Below, one piece after another: positions 10,640 to 20,658 of a DNA stretch of 64,000 bases. Each line of letters starts with the position of its first letter. Position 1 is the first letter of the stretch. The notes beneath the pieces were generated by a model, which saw only the letters and a list, made by a program, of their open reading frames with translations, was not told the DNA's origin and made no database searches. The stretch is from Ariolimax columbianus (Eukaryota; Mollusca; Gastropoda; Stylommatophora; Arionidae), in assembly GCA_036924085.1 (NCBI GenBank), contig JAVGWX010000013.1, positions 41,757,893-41,821,892 of the forward strand, in the 5' to 3' direction. The position numbers and the translations under genes are program-made.

Positions 10640-11275
10640 TAAAACACCTGGACCACTCAAGATAAGTGTAAATGATATTGCTCTTCAATATGCCATGAGT
10701 TCAAGTGTTTGGGCAGTATTTTTTCAGCAGACGTCAGAATCGGCAGGGATTTTGAGACTAGGTGTCAGAAAGCATCTGCTGTGACTTATCAGCTGGCACC
10801 ACTGCTTAGGCGCCCGAGCATTAGTTTGACAAAAAAGCAGCAACTGATGAAGTGTATATTTACGCCGACTCTGTGCTACCAGTGTCAAACATGGCCTCTG
10901 TCCAGGGCGTGTGAGAGCAGAATTTTGACGTGTGAAATGAAGTGTTTGAGGAACGTCATCAGTGTTACCAGAAGAGACAGAATGCGGAACGACGACATTC
11001 GCAGTATGGTCGGCACTGCGTGTTGAGCTGAATACATTTCCAAGCAGAAAATAAATTGGTTTGGTCATGTAATGAGAACGCACCTTCATCAACTTCCAGT
11101 GATTGCTTACAACGCTGGTAGATCTGACTACATCACAAGGGGTCGACCGCGAGGCAATTGGATAGATTGATTGTGTAGTCACACGATCTCACATTGACCG
11201 ACGCAACGCACTTGCCGCAGGATAGACGACTTAGTTCCCCACGACGCTCAACGGCACAAGTGGAAAGAAAACTAA
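10640..11275 (+). mobile_element. LINE-C 3' part (reverse-transcriptase C-terminus)
   Basis: It reads VTYQLAPLLRRPSISLTKKQ, CIFTPTLCYQCQTWPL, CEMKCLRNVISVTRRDRMRN, then (after a stop at 11026) WFGHVMRTHLHQLPVIAYNA and GRPRGNWID: the thumb/C-terminal part of an RTE/CR1-like RT, followed by a typical GRP.GRW basic motif. It ends GGCACAAGTGGAAAGAAAAC near 11268. The YxDD core is absent. Sister copies are at 16597-17585 and 62850-64000. Confidence 0.8.
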
Positions 11276-11379
11276 CAGAAAGTCGTTATGTCGACTTATG
11301 CAACACGTCGTATTTAATTTCTAGAGTTAGCTGTCGTGGTACCCACCCTGCAGACACGTCATATAACTAGAACCCTGCT

Positions 11380-11540
11380 GATGACGGATGTGTAGGACCG
11401 AAAGGTGCAAATATCGCAGTCAATCTGTAAACTAGCGACACAATGCATACCGTTCTCCGGACTACATCCTGCTTTTTGCAAAGCCCTGTTCAGGACTTGG
11501 TAGAAGGAGATTGAGAACGAACGCAGAAGAAGAAGAAGAA
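11380..11540 (+). mobile_element. SINE-A 3' part
   Basis: Begins GGACCGAAAGGTGCAAATAT and runs through CAGTCAATCTGTAAACTAG, GGACTACATCCTGC and GAGATTGAGAACGAACGCAG into (GAA)n at 11524-11540. Bases 11518-11537 are identical to the 3' end of a LINE-A-type copy at 56065-56084. Confidence 0.8.
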
Positions 11541-11614
11541 CTAGAACACATCATGGATGATGTAGTGTGCTAGATCTTGACTGATGTCCAGAAGTACCGC
11601 TGGTTCATTCTGGT

Positions 11615-11870
11615 ACTCTGGCGACTAAGTGGTCTCGAGGTAAGACGTCGGCCTCGGGTGCTGGAGGACGCGGGTTTAAATCACGGTGGCGACCGGGATT
11701 TTTTCACGTGGACTTTCTGGTATTTCCCTGATCTCTGGGTAGTAGAGATCGGACGTCCGTGTGCAGTGTCGCGTACGTTAAAAATTCCTCGGCAGTTGGG
11801 AGTCAAAAAAGTAGCCTTAACGGCCGTTGCCCTGCAACATTTAAAATGATGATAACAATCGACCCAATCT
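11615..11870 (+). mobile_element. tRNA-like SINE-E copy
   Basis: tRNA-like head: AAGTGGTCTCGAGGTAAGAC (A-box region), GGGTTTAAATCACGG (degenerate B-box), followed by GACCGGGATTTTTTCACGTG, CCCTGATCTCTGG, GCGTACGTTAAAAATTCC and CGGCAGTTGGGAG. The same order, reversed, is at 46600-46975. Confidence 0.75.
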
Positions 11871-11879
11871 TTTACGGGA

Positions 11880-12290
11880 TCCTCGCCGGTGCTACGGAGT
11901 TCGTGCATTTAGCTGAGATTCTCCAAACATATGGAGAAGAACGAAGCACTTCTGGAGTGAACAGTGTGCAATGACGTTCATGCTTCGACTAAACTAAACT
12001 CGATGTTTCATAAGGACGCGTTGAACTGCTGCAACTGACTCTGGTGTCACTATTCAATGTGTCCGACCCAGTCATGGACTATTTTGTCACATAACTGAAG
12101 CCGTGTCAGAACCTCCTACTCTACTGGTACACTTACTAGACAGGCACACATCAGCATATTGATTGGCCAATGCATTTCAAAAGATTTCACTCTTTCACTG
12201 TTTCAAAACAAACGGATATCATAAAGCTATTTCACTACGTCCTGCGTCTAGACCGTCTTTTATCATCAGTCTGGCACAACTTATTGACCA
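11880..12290. other. Stretch without recognised genes
   Basis: I see no coding potential, RNA gene or clear repeat here; short open frames carry no known motif. Confidence 0.4.
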
Positions 12291-12575
12291 GGACGTCGCG
12301 TCAGAGTCAAGACCACAATCTTTCTTCCATGTAGCGTTCTCTGGGAACAGGCTGTTTTCAAGGCAGTCTGGCTGACGAGATATGGATTGATGTGATCCCC
12401 GTAGTAGTGAGCGCCACGCAGATGAAGCTAAGCATAGCACAACAGTCTGCAGGGCCGCGGCCAACTTTCATCAGCAAACTCGGGATGTGAGGAAAGCTAC
12501 TTCAACACTCCTTCCCCCCCCCCCCCCCCACCCGGCACTTAACGTCCTTTTCAGGGGGCACAGATCTTCCACGAC
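12290..12575 (+). mobile_element. SINE-B copy without tail
   Basis: GGACGTCGCGTCAGAGTCAA, CTCTGGGAACAGGCTG, GATCCCCGTAGTAGTGAGCG, CTCGGGATGTGAGGAAAGCT, a C-run at 12514-12529 and AACGTCCTTTTCAGGGGGCA. It is close to the copy at 59485-59795. The (CAA) tail is missing. Confidence 0.75.
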
Positions 12576-12589
12576 TAGGTCAGTTGTAT

Positions 12590-13076
12590 ATTGCTGCATC
12601 AGAAGATGCCATCGCTAAAATTGTTGCAGCAATTTGGTGGGCCGTCGCTGGAGCTTACGTTTGTCACACTTTTGTCACCATACAATGCCTACATTCTACT
12701 GCGCATCGTACGTATGCTCACTTGGTGCAGTTAGGTCCGGTTTCATTTGAACACGCCTCATATGTAGGACGGGGAGTACTTCTGCAACGGTAGAGGTGTC
12801 GGAATTCAGTTCCTTAACAGCGGTTTGTAAGACGGATTCGCACTTTGACTCGTGGAATGGATCAGCTTCTGAGCGGTTGAGGGCGTTGTTCTAGTGCTCA
12901 GTCCACATGCTGGTTATCTCTTCAAATCAGCAACCTGGATTGCCATCGTATTTATTTATCTGCTGTGGTATGCGTCTGAATTGGGATGACAAATCGGTCC
13001 TTAGAGTATAATTGCACGTAAGGCTGGTTGCAAGTTGCTGTGCCCATTTCCTGTCCTCTGCGTCATTGGCTACTGT
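12590..13076. other. Stretch without recognised genes
   Basis: Mixed-composition DNA with no recognised motif or tandem structure on either strand. Confidence 0.4.
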
Positions 13077-13087
13077 GTTGTAGTAAT

Positions 13088-13331
13088 TTTTCTTTCTTTC
13101 GCCTTGTTTTCTCTAATCCTCAAGGCTGTGTGCGTTGCACTGTGATTTTTATTTTGCGCCTGTCGGCCCAGTGCATCCGACTTCAGCATGCAATTTATGT
13201 AAGGGCCGGCTTCCTCCTGCATGTTTAAGGGTTTTCTTCCCTGGGGTAACGGCCGGTGCTGCGATGGGGATCGAACCCAGCACCTTCTGGTTGTGATCCG
13301 TGTCACTTAACCATTATCCCACGCCGTCCCC
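13088..13331 (-). mobile_element. SINE-C (tRNA-derived), full copy with TSD
   Basis: Same order as the copy at 10364-10618: GGGGACGGCGTGG start on the minus strand, B-box GGTTCGATCCC, ending in GGCGAAAGAAAGAAAAAT. A perfect 11-bp TSD, GTTGTAGTAAT, lies at 13077-13087 and 13332-13342. Confidence 0.93.
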
Positions 13332-13937
13332 GTTGTAGTAATAATCCCGATCCATCTTCTGCGGCAGGGCGAAACATGTTCTGGAGGAAGCATGTTAGGG
13401 AGACGTTTGCGATCTGCAACATCGTTTCTGCTCCTGGCTGCCTGTTTCTCTTCGATGATGGATAATGTAGATGGAGTAAGCCAGTGTTTCCGCATAGGTT
13501 TCCTGAGTCCCTTGAACAGTTGCCAAAAGGGATTGAGCACCTATGTGTCTGCCCTAGGTGCAGGTATGTTAGTTCTGATTAATATACCATCAAATGTGCC
13601 CTGTTCTATTTTTGTTTAGTGAGGTTAATGTGTTTATGTTGCGGGGTGTCTGTTCTCTCTTTATTTGGCCGCTGACTTGAAATAACGTCCTGTCATCTGT
13701 TCTTTTCTAAGACCGTTGAAACCGTTTTTCAAATGAGTCAAGTTTTCCCAAATGACTGGTAGGGTAAACTAAACGCTGTGTTAGACAGATGTGGTGTTGA
13801 ACCTGGGCTTCAGCATTTGAAGTGACAGGAACAAGCGAAGAACATGAAGATCTGTTTTTAGCTCCGTCCATATTTTTTTTTAAATAAACGAATATAGGTA
13901 TGTACTAAATTTAACGTTTGTTTGTTCATTTAACGTG

Positions 13938-14432
13938 TTTGTGGTTATTTATCTCATCTTGTCAGTCTACTTATCTTGTTTGTGGTTATTCATCTCATCT
14001 TGTCAGTCTACTTATCTTGTTTGTGGTTATTCATCTCATCTTGTCAGTCTACTTATCTTGTTTGTGGTTATTTATCTCATCTTGTCAGTCTACTTATCTT
14101 GTTTGTGGTTATTCATCTCATCTTGTCAGTCTACTTATCTTGTTTGTGGCTATTCATCTCATCTTGTCAGTCTACTTATCTTGTTTGTGGTTATTCATCT
14201 CATCTTGTCAGTCAATTTATCTTGTTTGTGGCTATTCATCTCATCTTGTCAGTCTACTTATCTTGTTTGTGGTTATTTATCTCATCTTGTCAGTCTACTT
14301 ATCTTGTTTGTGGTTATTCATCTCATCTTGTCAGTCAATTTATCTTGTTTGTGGCTATTCATCTCATCTTGTCAGTCTACTTATCTTGTTTGTGGCTATT
14401 CATCTCATCTTGTCAGTCTACTTATCTTGTTT
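13938..14432. repeat. 41-bp minisatellite, ~12 units
   Basis: Unit TGTGGTTATTCATCTCATCT + TGTCAGTCTACTTATCTTGT + T repeats with a 41-bp step and few variants (CTATTCATC, CAATTTATC, TTATTTATC). Because 41 is not a multiple of 3 and the unit lacks stops, all three + frames stay open; these frames (13918-14533) are not genes. Confidence 0.95.
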
Positions 14433-14484
14433 GTAATTCACGTAGTCGTACAACCTTCTTAAATGTGTCACCTTTTTTATGCTT

Positions 14485-14788
14485 CTTCGGCGATCTCCCT
14501 GAAAATGACGTTGTGGCATGTCCTAGTTTATAGCGCGGCTGAATTATCTACGTCTTTCAGCCAGATACATCAGCTGGATTTTTTTAGTACAATGTATGCC
14601 TTCCCACTCTGATCCCTATTCTCTTTGCCAGACTACACTAGTGCAACCTGTTTCCAGGACCGCCGTTTGGAGACGGAAAATGATCTCGGTCAGGTCTGGT
14701 TCGCTGACCGTATTGCAAACATTCGACTATTAGACGCTGGCTACTGTCAGCTCACTCAATGTGTCGCATCGTATGCCCCTAATGTGAC
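14485..14788 (-). mobile_element. SINE-A2 copy next to a hAT insertion
   Basis: The minus-sense SINE-A block order: TTAGTACAATGTATGCCTTC, GCCAGACTACACTAGTGC, CCTGTTTCCAGGACCGCCG, CAGGTCTGGTTCGCTGACCG, GCTGTCAGCTCACTC-like. Clearly the same subfamily as 128-395 and 47580-47875. Confidence 0.65.
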
Positions 14789-14796
14789 ATCTAAGT

Positions 14797-15503
14797 CATT
14801 GTTTCCCAACCTTTGTATACTCGCGGACCGGTGAACACAGGAAAGATTTTTCCCGGATCCGATGAAAATAGGAAAAAATTGTTGGCAGTCAGGTGAAAAC
14901 AGCAAAAATTGTTGGCAGTCAGGTGAAAACAGCAAAAATTGTTGGCAGTCAGGTGAAAACAGCAAAAATTGTTGGCAGTCAGGTGAAAACAGCAAAAATT
15001 GTGGGTGGACCGGTGAAAACAACAATAACTGTTGGTGGCCTGGTGAAAACAGCAAAAAATGTTGGTGGATAGCAGCAAACATTTTTGCTGCACCGGTGAA
15101 AATAGCAAAAATTGTCGCTGGACCGGTGAAAATAGCAAAAATTGTCGCTGGACCGGTGAAAACAGCAAAACATGTTGGTGGACTGGTGAAAATAGAAAAC
15201 ATTGCTCACGAACCGGTAAAAACCAGAAAAATTATCCACTGACCATTGAAAATGTGAACAATTTTTCACGGTCCTTTGAAAATAGTAACAATTTTTGGCG
15301 GACCACCCAGACAGACTAAAATCCCATTATTTATATAGTATTTTGTCTATTAAGCAAATATCATAAAATAAAAATTATGTAGCCATTAAAAATAACCAGA
15401 ATTCGAGCAGTAAATTTGAGCAAACCATTTTTTTTATCGTGGACCGGCAGACAATTTCTGCGGACCGGGCAGCAATCTGAGAACCGGCGTTTGGGAATCA
15501 TTG
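14797..15503. mobile_element. hAT-like non-autonomous element (MITE) carrying a 30-bp minisatellite
   Basis: The left end CATTGTTTCCCAACCTTTGT and the reverse complement of the right end, CAATGATTCCCAAACGCCGG, form imperfect terminal inverted repeats of the hAT 'CAGTGGTTCCCAACC' type, with GCGGACCGG phrases just inside both ends. Eight-base flanks ATCTAAGT (14789-14796) and ATCTAATT (15504-15511) fit an 8-bp hAT TSD with one mismatch. There is no transposase; the interior is the array at 14868-15310. Confidence 0.8.
14868..15310. repeat. 30-bp minisatellite inside the hAT-like MITE
   Basis: Perfect units at left (GTTGGCAGTCAGGTGAAAAC + AGCAAAAATT), degenerating to GTGGACCGGTGAAAATAGC units to the right. 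The unit seems to derive from the element's own subterminal CGGACCGGTGAA phrase. Since 30 is divisible by 3 the frame 14862-15319 is open as NCWQSGENSK repeats; I do not treat it as a gene. Confidence 0.92.
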
Positions 15504-15610
15504 ATCTAATTCATCATTGATGCTTTCGATTTACAACCCTGTATTGTTTTTGTAACACCATCAATCCATCTTTTTCTTGCTCGTCCTCCTACTCTAAAGC
15601 CCCCGCTGTC
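15504..15610 (-). mobile_element. LINE RT C-terminal scrap
   Basis: The minus strand reads RVGGRARKRWIDGVTKTIQG, like the GRRGRPRKRWIDGVKKDI motif that follows RT domains in RTE/CR1-like LINEs. Only about 35 codons survive. Confidence 0.5.
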
Positions 15611-15659
15611 TAGTGTTACAGGCTCTCAAAGAAAATAAGCTTGCAAAGCTTCCTGTCGT

Positions 15660-16180
15660 ATAACCAGATGGAGGCTAAGACGCACTGAACGACAGTCAAC
15701 GACTCATATCTGGTAACAAGGTGGGAGCTAAGACGCACTGAACGACAGTCAACGACTCATATCTGGCTGCTTGGAGACGGCGTGCGCTAGTGGTTAAGTG
15801 ACACGACTCACAACTCGATGGTGCTGGATTCGCTCCCCAATCACAGCACCATCCGTTACCGCGCATAAACAAACCCTTAGAAAATGCAGGAGGAAGCAGA
15901 CCCTTATATAAAATGCATACCGAAGGCGGATGCACTTGGCCAACAGGCGCAGAATAAAAACAGTACTTCGCACACCGCCTTGGGGAATGGAATTGAGAAA
16001 TAAGGCGAACGCACACACCAAACAAATATCTGACTGCTTGCGTTAGTGTCAGCGAACCAAATCTGTCCAAGGTCCCATTTTCCCTCCAAGTGACAGTTCT
16101 GGAAACCGCCTGCATCCATGCAGTCAGGTTGAGAGATTGAGGATGGAAACCTGGTTCCATAAATGGACCATACTGAAACA
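15660..16180 (+). mobile_element. SINE-A2 copy interrupted by SINE-C
   Basis: ACAGTCAACGACTCATATCT (duplicated: 15673-15712 and 15727-15766) leads to GGCTGCTTG, then after the SINE-C at 15774-16025 the element resumes with CGTTAGTGTCAGCGAACCAA, CCATTTTCCCTCCAAGTGAC, GGAAACCGCCTGCATC. This is the plus-sense A2 5' half. Confidence 0.65.
15774..16025 (+). mobile_element. SINE-C (tRNA-derived) nested in SINE-A2, with TSD
   Basis: Starts GAGACGGCGTGCGCTAGTGG (A-box), degraded B-box GGATTCGCTCCCC, body CCCTTAGAAAATGCAGGAGG, ends AATAAGGCGAACGCACACAC. The 15-bp TSD ATATCTGGCTGCTTG (15759-15773) / ATATCTGACTGCTTG (16026-16040) has one mismatch. Confidence 0.9.
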
Positions 16181-16489
16181 TGTTGTGTCAGAGGGAAAGG
16201 TACATATATTACATCCTGGATATGAACTGTAACACAATATAACAAAACGGCTTGCGACTAGCTGTGCTAAATACAACATGAAACTATTAGTATCAGCAGG
16301 GCACTTAGGATACTCAAGATAAAGGCAAAGGCCGCCGTACATCGTAGACGATGATGGCATAATTTATTTTGCTAGCGATATTTTTAGTAAGGATTAACTG
16401 CGCTACTGTTTATCCTCACTCTCTCGTCTCATGCCGCCCGGCCCCAGTGGCAAGTCAAGGACTAGACGACTAAGGGGCGACTACGAGAT

Positions 16490-16600
16490 GCAGGGGACTC
16501 CGCATCAAACACCCGTGATAAAGACGAGAGTCCGGAGTCGAAACCACACCACCTGATCACGAGGCCGACGGCTAAACTACTTCGCCACGGAATCCCCAAT
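16490..16600 (-). mobile_element. tRNA-like SINE head, separate family
   Basis: The minus strand begins GGGGATTCCGTGGCGAAGTA with A-box-like TGGCGAAGTAG and B-box-like GGTTTCGACTCC about 35 bp later. The body to the left (ACTCTCGTC, CCCCTTAGTCG) is short. Confidence 0.55.
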
Positions 16601-17585
16601 ACTCAAGATACGTGTAAATGATATTGCTGTTGAACAGGTCCATGAGTTCAAGTATTTGGGCATAATTTTTTTTGGTAGGTGGTAGGATCGATAGGGAAAT
16701 TGAGACTAGGTGCCAGAAAGCATAAGCTGTTCATACCTGCTTAGGCCCCCATCATTAGTTTGGCAATAAAGCAGCTGATAAACAGTATATTTATGCCGAC
16801 TCTGTGTTAGTTTTCTTTCCACTTGTGCCGTTTAGCGTCGTGGGGAGTTTGAGTCGTCTATCCTGCGCCAAGTGCGTTGCGTCGGTCAATGTGAGCCCTT
16901 GTCGTTGCACAATCACTCTAATGTCATCTATCCACCTACCTCGCAACCGACCCCTTGCCCTGTAGCCAGATCTACCAGCATTGTAAGCCATCAGTGGAAG
17001 ATGATGAGGGTGCATTCTCATGAGATGCCCAAACCAACTTATTTTCTGCCTGGAAATGTATTCGGCACAAGACGTAGTGCCGACCATACTACGAATGTCG
17101 TCATTCCGCATTCTGTCTCTTCTGGTAACACCGATGACTTTCCTCAAACACTTCATTTCACAAGTCGAAATTCTGTGTTACCAGTCTCAAACACGACCTC
17201 TGTCCAGGGCGTGTGAGAGCAGAATTTCGACGTGTGAAATGAAGTGTTTGAGGAAGATCATCGGTGTTACCAGAAATGACGACATTCGTAATATTGTCTA
17301 CACTACGTCTTGTTCAGAATACATTTCTAGGCACAAAATACGCTGGTTTGGACATCTCAAAAGAATGTACCCTCATCAACTTCCACTGATGACTCAACTA
17401 AACTGATAGATCTGGCTACAGGACAAGGGGGCGGTCGCGAGATACGTAGATAATTGACATTAGAGTGATTATGCAGCGACACAGGCTTACACTGATCGAC
17501 GCAACGCACTTGGCGCAGGACAGACGACTTAAGCTCCCAACGTCGCTTAACGGCATAAGTTGAAATAAAACCAACTAACAGAACG
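16597..17585 (+). mobile_element. LINE-C copy split by an antisense LINE-C insertion
   Basis: The + copy runs from TACTCAAGATACGTGTAAAT through TTTATGCCGACTCTGTGTTA (to 16809), is interrupted, and resumes at 17181 with CCAGTCTCAAACACGACCTC, CEMKCLRKIIGVT and WFGHLKRMYPHQLPL to 17585. Joined, the two parts align with the uninterrupted copy at 10640-11275. Stops and frameshifts make it dead. Confidence 0.85.
16810..17171 (-). mobile_element. Nested LINE-C insertion, antisense, with 9-bp TSD
   Basis: The minus strand encodes MKCLRKVIGVTRRDRMRNDD, ISWFGHLMRMHPHHLPLMAY and RLRGRWIDDIRVIVQRQGLT, open to the 3' end GGCACAAGTGGAAAGAAAAC. It is the best-preserved LINE-C C-terminus here. Flanks TCTGTGTTA at 16801-16809 and 17172-17180 are the TSD, exactly at the break in the host copy. 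Confidence 0.88.
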
Positions 17586-17814
17586 TGAAAACTATAACAA
17601 TGTGGGGTTATTAAGTTATTGAATTAATATTGTCGCACTCTCCCAGCTTGAATACATGCTTGGCTGTCAGTCTCAAGTACTTGGAGTTAAAAGGAGTCCA
17701 TCAGCACATTTACCATTGGTTGGGAATGAAGGGCTAGAGGCTTCAGTAGCCTAAGCCATAGCTTGTCTGGGATGGGGTGGCCAGTTTCCTTCAACAGACC
17801 TAATAACAGGCCAA

Positions 17815-17975
17815 TGAACCTAATAAGGCCGCGTAAAGTTAGCTGTAAATCTAATAAGGCCGCATTAAGTTAGCTGTAAATCTAATAAGGTCGCATTAAG
17901 TTAGCTGTAAATCTAATAAGGCCGCATTAAGTTAGCTGTAAATCTAATAGGCCGCATTAAGTTAGCTGTAAACTT
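17815..17975. repeat. ~31-bp minisatellite, ~5 units
   Basis: Units of AAGGCCGCATTAAGTTAGCT + GTAAATCTAAT, with the last unit short by one A. Confidence 0.88.
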
Positions 17976-18084
17976 AATTAAACTTAAGCTGAAAGCGTCT
18001 AGCAGGATGCGGATACACGTCCTTTCGATGTTTGTGTTTTTTTAAGTGTCCTACTTATAATTTAAGATTGAAACTTACACCACC

Positions 18085-18625
18085 GATAGCCTAACTCGGC
18101 TGAACAAAAACTGGCAAGATATACGGTTAGCACTTTGTACGAAAATCAAATTAATGCGTACACTGGTCTTGTCAATATTTCTCTATGTTTGTGAGACATG
18201 GACAGTTACAGCTGACCTTTATCGAAGGATACAGGCCTTGGAGATGAGATGTTTCCGAAGACTTTTAAACGTCACGTACAAAGATCGAGTTACAAATGAG
18301 GAAATACGAGATAGAATTACAACAGCAATAGGGCCTTTTGAGGACCTCGTGGCAACTGTCAAAGGAAGGAAACTCGCTTAGTACGGTCACATATCGAGAT
18401 CAAAGGGTCTTGCAAATACAATCCTCCACGGAAAGGTGCAAGGCAGACGACGAAGAGGCTAGCCCAAAAAGAGGTAGGAGGACAACATGAAAGAATGGAC
18501 CAATCTCCGACCAGAAGAGGCACAGACAGCGGCCGCTGACAGAGAAGGGTGGCGTGGGGTTGTGAGGATGTCTTCATGTGTGCCCCAATGACCTCACCGG
18601 TTACGGGATCATCTGACCTGACCTG
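18085..18625 (+). mobile_element. LINE-D 3' part, copy 1
   Basis: It encodes KIKLMRTLVLSIFLYVCETW, LEMRCFRRLLNVTYKDRVTN, EEIRDRITTAIGPFEDLVAT, then YGHISRSKGLANTILHGKVQ and RRRRG.PKKR: RT thumb plus the basic C-terminus. A stop interrupts near 18381. It ends CATCTGACCTGACCTGAGCC, an ACCTG-type tail. It is highly similar to 26690-27470. Confidence 0.85.
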
Positions 18626-18639
18626 AGCCTAACTCGGGA

Positions 18640-18725
18640 CCAACCATATTCTCTAGAAGAAATTGTTCGCTTTGGATTTATTAATTCAACAATTATGAGG
18701 TGTTTTTGTTAGCCATTGTGAAAAC
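18640..18725. repeat. Left member of a diverged repeat pair (with 19195-19280)
   Basis: ACCATATTCTCTAGAAGAAA...TTAGCCATTGTGAA here matches GCCATATTCACTGGAAGAAA...GGGCCATTGTGAA at 19195-19280. The pair flanks a SINE-B copy, about 556 bp apart. Confidence 0.55.
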
Positions 18726-18829
18726 TGTGATAGTTAGATCGACAACTATTGTTGAACATTGGTCATCGCCTACCACAGGCGAAGCAAGAGAGAGCACGGA
18801 TTTAAGACTAATACCAGTGGCGGTCCACA

Positions 18830-19175
18830 GTGGGGAGGAAGACTACCGTATGGTCAGGGAAAATATACTGACCAGACATGTTAGTCAGGGTCAGGAAAAA
18901 CTTGCTGGACAAGACCCTTATCTCAGCTTCCTGGTAGCCCTCCCTGGACACGGGCTGTTTTCATGGCAGCTTGGCTAACGAGGTGAAGGATCGACGTGTT
19001 CCCCGTAGTAGTGAGTGACACGTAGATGAAGCCAATCATAGCACAACCGCCTGGAGGATCAGGGTCCACCTTTATCAGCACGCTCGGGATGTGAGGAAAT
19101 ATACTGCAATGCGCCTTTTCAGGGTGCACAAAAGAGTAACCTACTCATTGTGAGCATTCGCAAACAATAAAAACA
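18830..19175 (+). mobile_element. SINE-B copy with CAA-type tail
   Basis: GGGGAGGAAGACTACCGTAT, GACATGTTAGTCAGGGTCAG, CCTCCCTGGACACGGGCTG, CCCCGTAGTAGTGAGTGACA, ATCAGCACGCTCGGGATGTG, then GAGCATTCGCAAACAATAAA and AACAACAAC. It retains the 5' region from which the array at 5689-6297 derives. Confidence 0.8.
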
Positions 19176-19306
19176 ACAACGGCCCAAAATCGAGGCCATA
19201 TTCACTGGAAGAAACTGTAGATTTGGACACAGTAAATCTACAATTGTCTAGAGTTTTTGGGGCCATTGTGAAGCATTTTGGTGGCTATTTTGGTATATGT
19301 CAATCC

Positions 19307-19516
19307 TCAATCGAATTGCGTTGCAGTGTGTTGTACGTCTAGCGACACAGTGCATCCGTTTTCAGCATTCATTTTTTTTCTGGACTGCCTCTGTAACCCT
19401 TGACTGTCCCCAGCACACTTGAAGAGCAGCAGCTGTTTGAGGTTAGAGTTGTCTATCTTATGAAAGCGGTTTTTCAGTACTATCTGGTCTTTCCTCGCGA
19501 GAAACTGGTTTTCCAT
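19307..19516 (-). CDS. Unidentified short open frame
   Basis: The minus strand reads MENQFLARKDQIVLKNRFHK, IDNSNLKQLLLFKCAGD...; the composition looks protein-like but I recognise no family. It could be the decayed N-terminus of a mobile-element protein. There is no start or splice support. Confidence 0.2.
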   Translation of the reverse strand: MENQFLARKDQIVLKNRFHKIDNSNLKQLLLFKCAGDSQGLQRQSRKKMNAENGCTVSLDVQHTATQFD

Positions 19517-19923
19517 CTCTTAAGCGGACTGTCAACCATAATTTGCGCAGTTTAGCCTACCAGTTAAAACTAGGGGGTGTCGCTGATGTTCAAAAGTAGA
19601 CTTTAAAAAATAATTTAGACAGAAGTGGTGGAACGAAATTTGATCCTGGCCATCCTATATTACTAGGAAGTGACTGCCTCTTACCGTAAGGTACTATCCC
19701 TCACACACTACCCCCCACCCCTCCCCAATCCCAACGACATAATATATAACCACTACTAAGGACAGGATGTTGTGCAGATATAATATTGAGTAGGCCAGAC
19801 TACATCACATGCGAAACAAAAAACACACGCATTGAGTGACGAGCTGTTTGTTGGTCTGTGCTTAAAATACTATTTACATGGGCGCGCGTATCCAAACTTC
19901 GCATTTTCACTCATAGCCAAAAT

Positions 19924-20658
19924 CAGTGCTTTCCAACCCGCGGCCCTCGAGACAATTTTATGTAGCCCGCCAATGCTCTATTGACGTGTGTAAAAACACC
20001 CAAATTCGGTGTTTAATTCAGTCATTTTTGGCACATCAAACGAACCACAATGCAGTTTTTTTTAAAAAAGGCTATTTCTGAAATGGCATACGGTGTCTAG
20101 AAAAGGAAAGACTTCGAGGAAATTTAATACAGGTTTTTTTTTCTTCAAAATACAGCCGCCTATAAGAACAAGAGGCCACAACTACAAATTAATTAAAGAA
20201 AGGTTCAGATTAGATACCAGGAAAATTTTTTTAGTCAGAGAGTGGTGAATGCTTGGAATGCATTGCCACAAGAAATAGTGGGGACAGTGGCAATTAATGC
20301 ATTCAAGAATAGATTGGATGCGCAGTTATTTTTAGATCAAGTGAATGTAAAAAATACTGATTATATACAGACTCTACAGAGTCTTCTAAACCAGTATAAA
20401 ATCGTTAAGTTAAGTTGAACACATAGTTCTATCAGGTTAACTGTCGCACTATGGTCCACAATGTGTGTATGACAAAGACAAGAACAGAACCACTGCCCCA
20501 AAAGAGAGAATATCGAGTGAGGCGACTAATTGTGGGACAAGGCATAACACCGGCCATGGTTAGATAGGGTTTCAAGGCTGCTGAAACCTTGGTGTGGCCC
20601 TTGGCTTCATACAGACTTTTAAAGTGGCCTCGGGTTAGAAAAAGGTTGGACAGCACTG
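19924..20658. mobile_element. hAT-like element hosting a LINE fragment
   Basis: The left end CAGTGCTTTCCAACCCGCGG and the reverse complement of the right end, CAGTGCTGTCCAACCTTTTT, form 14-15 bp imperfect inverted repeats of hAT style, followed inside by GGCCC phrases. Flanks GCCAAAAT (19916-19923) and GTCTAAAT (20659-20666) match at 6 of 8 bases. There is no transposase; the interior contains the LINE-G end at 20153-20418. Confidence 0.7.
20153..20418 (+). mobile_element. LINE-G (CR1/L2-like) RT C-terminus
   Basis: Reads RGHNYKLIKERFRLDTRKIF, then (after a one-base indel in the T-run near 20227) SQRVVNAWNALPQEIVGTVA and INAFKNRLDAQLFLDQ, ending ...LLNQYKIVKLS and TGA at 20416-20418. The R-x-FFSxRVVNxWNxLP motif is characteristic of CR1/L2-group LINE C-termini. 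The same last 15 codons recur at 31065-31110. Confidence 0.85.

Noticed and set aside
13918..14533. Three overlapping ~175-185 codon + frames rich in Leu, Ser, Val
   Set aside because: They translate a stop-free 41-bp minisatellite in all three frames; a real gene would not be open in every frame.
14756..15319. Long frames with repeated NCWQSGENSK or CCFHLTANNF units
   Set aside because: 30-bp tandem array inside a hAT-like MITE; open only because 30 is divisible by 3.
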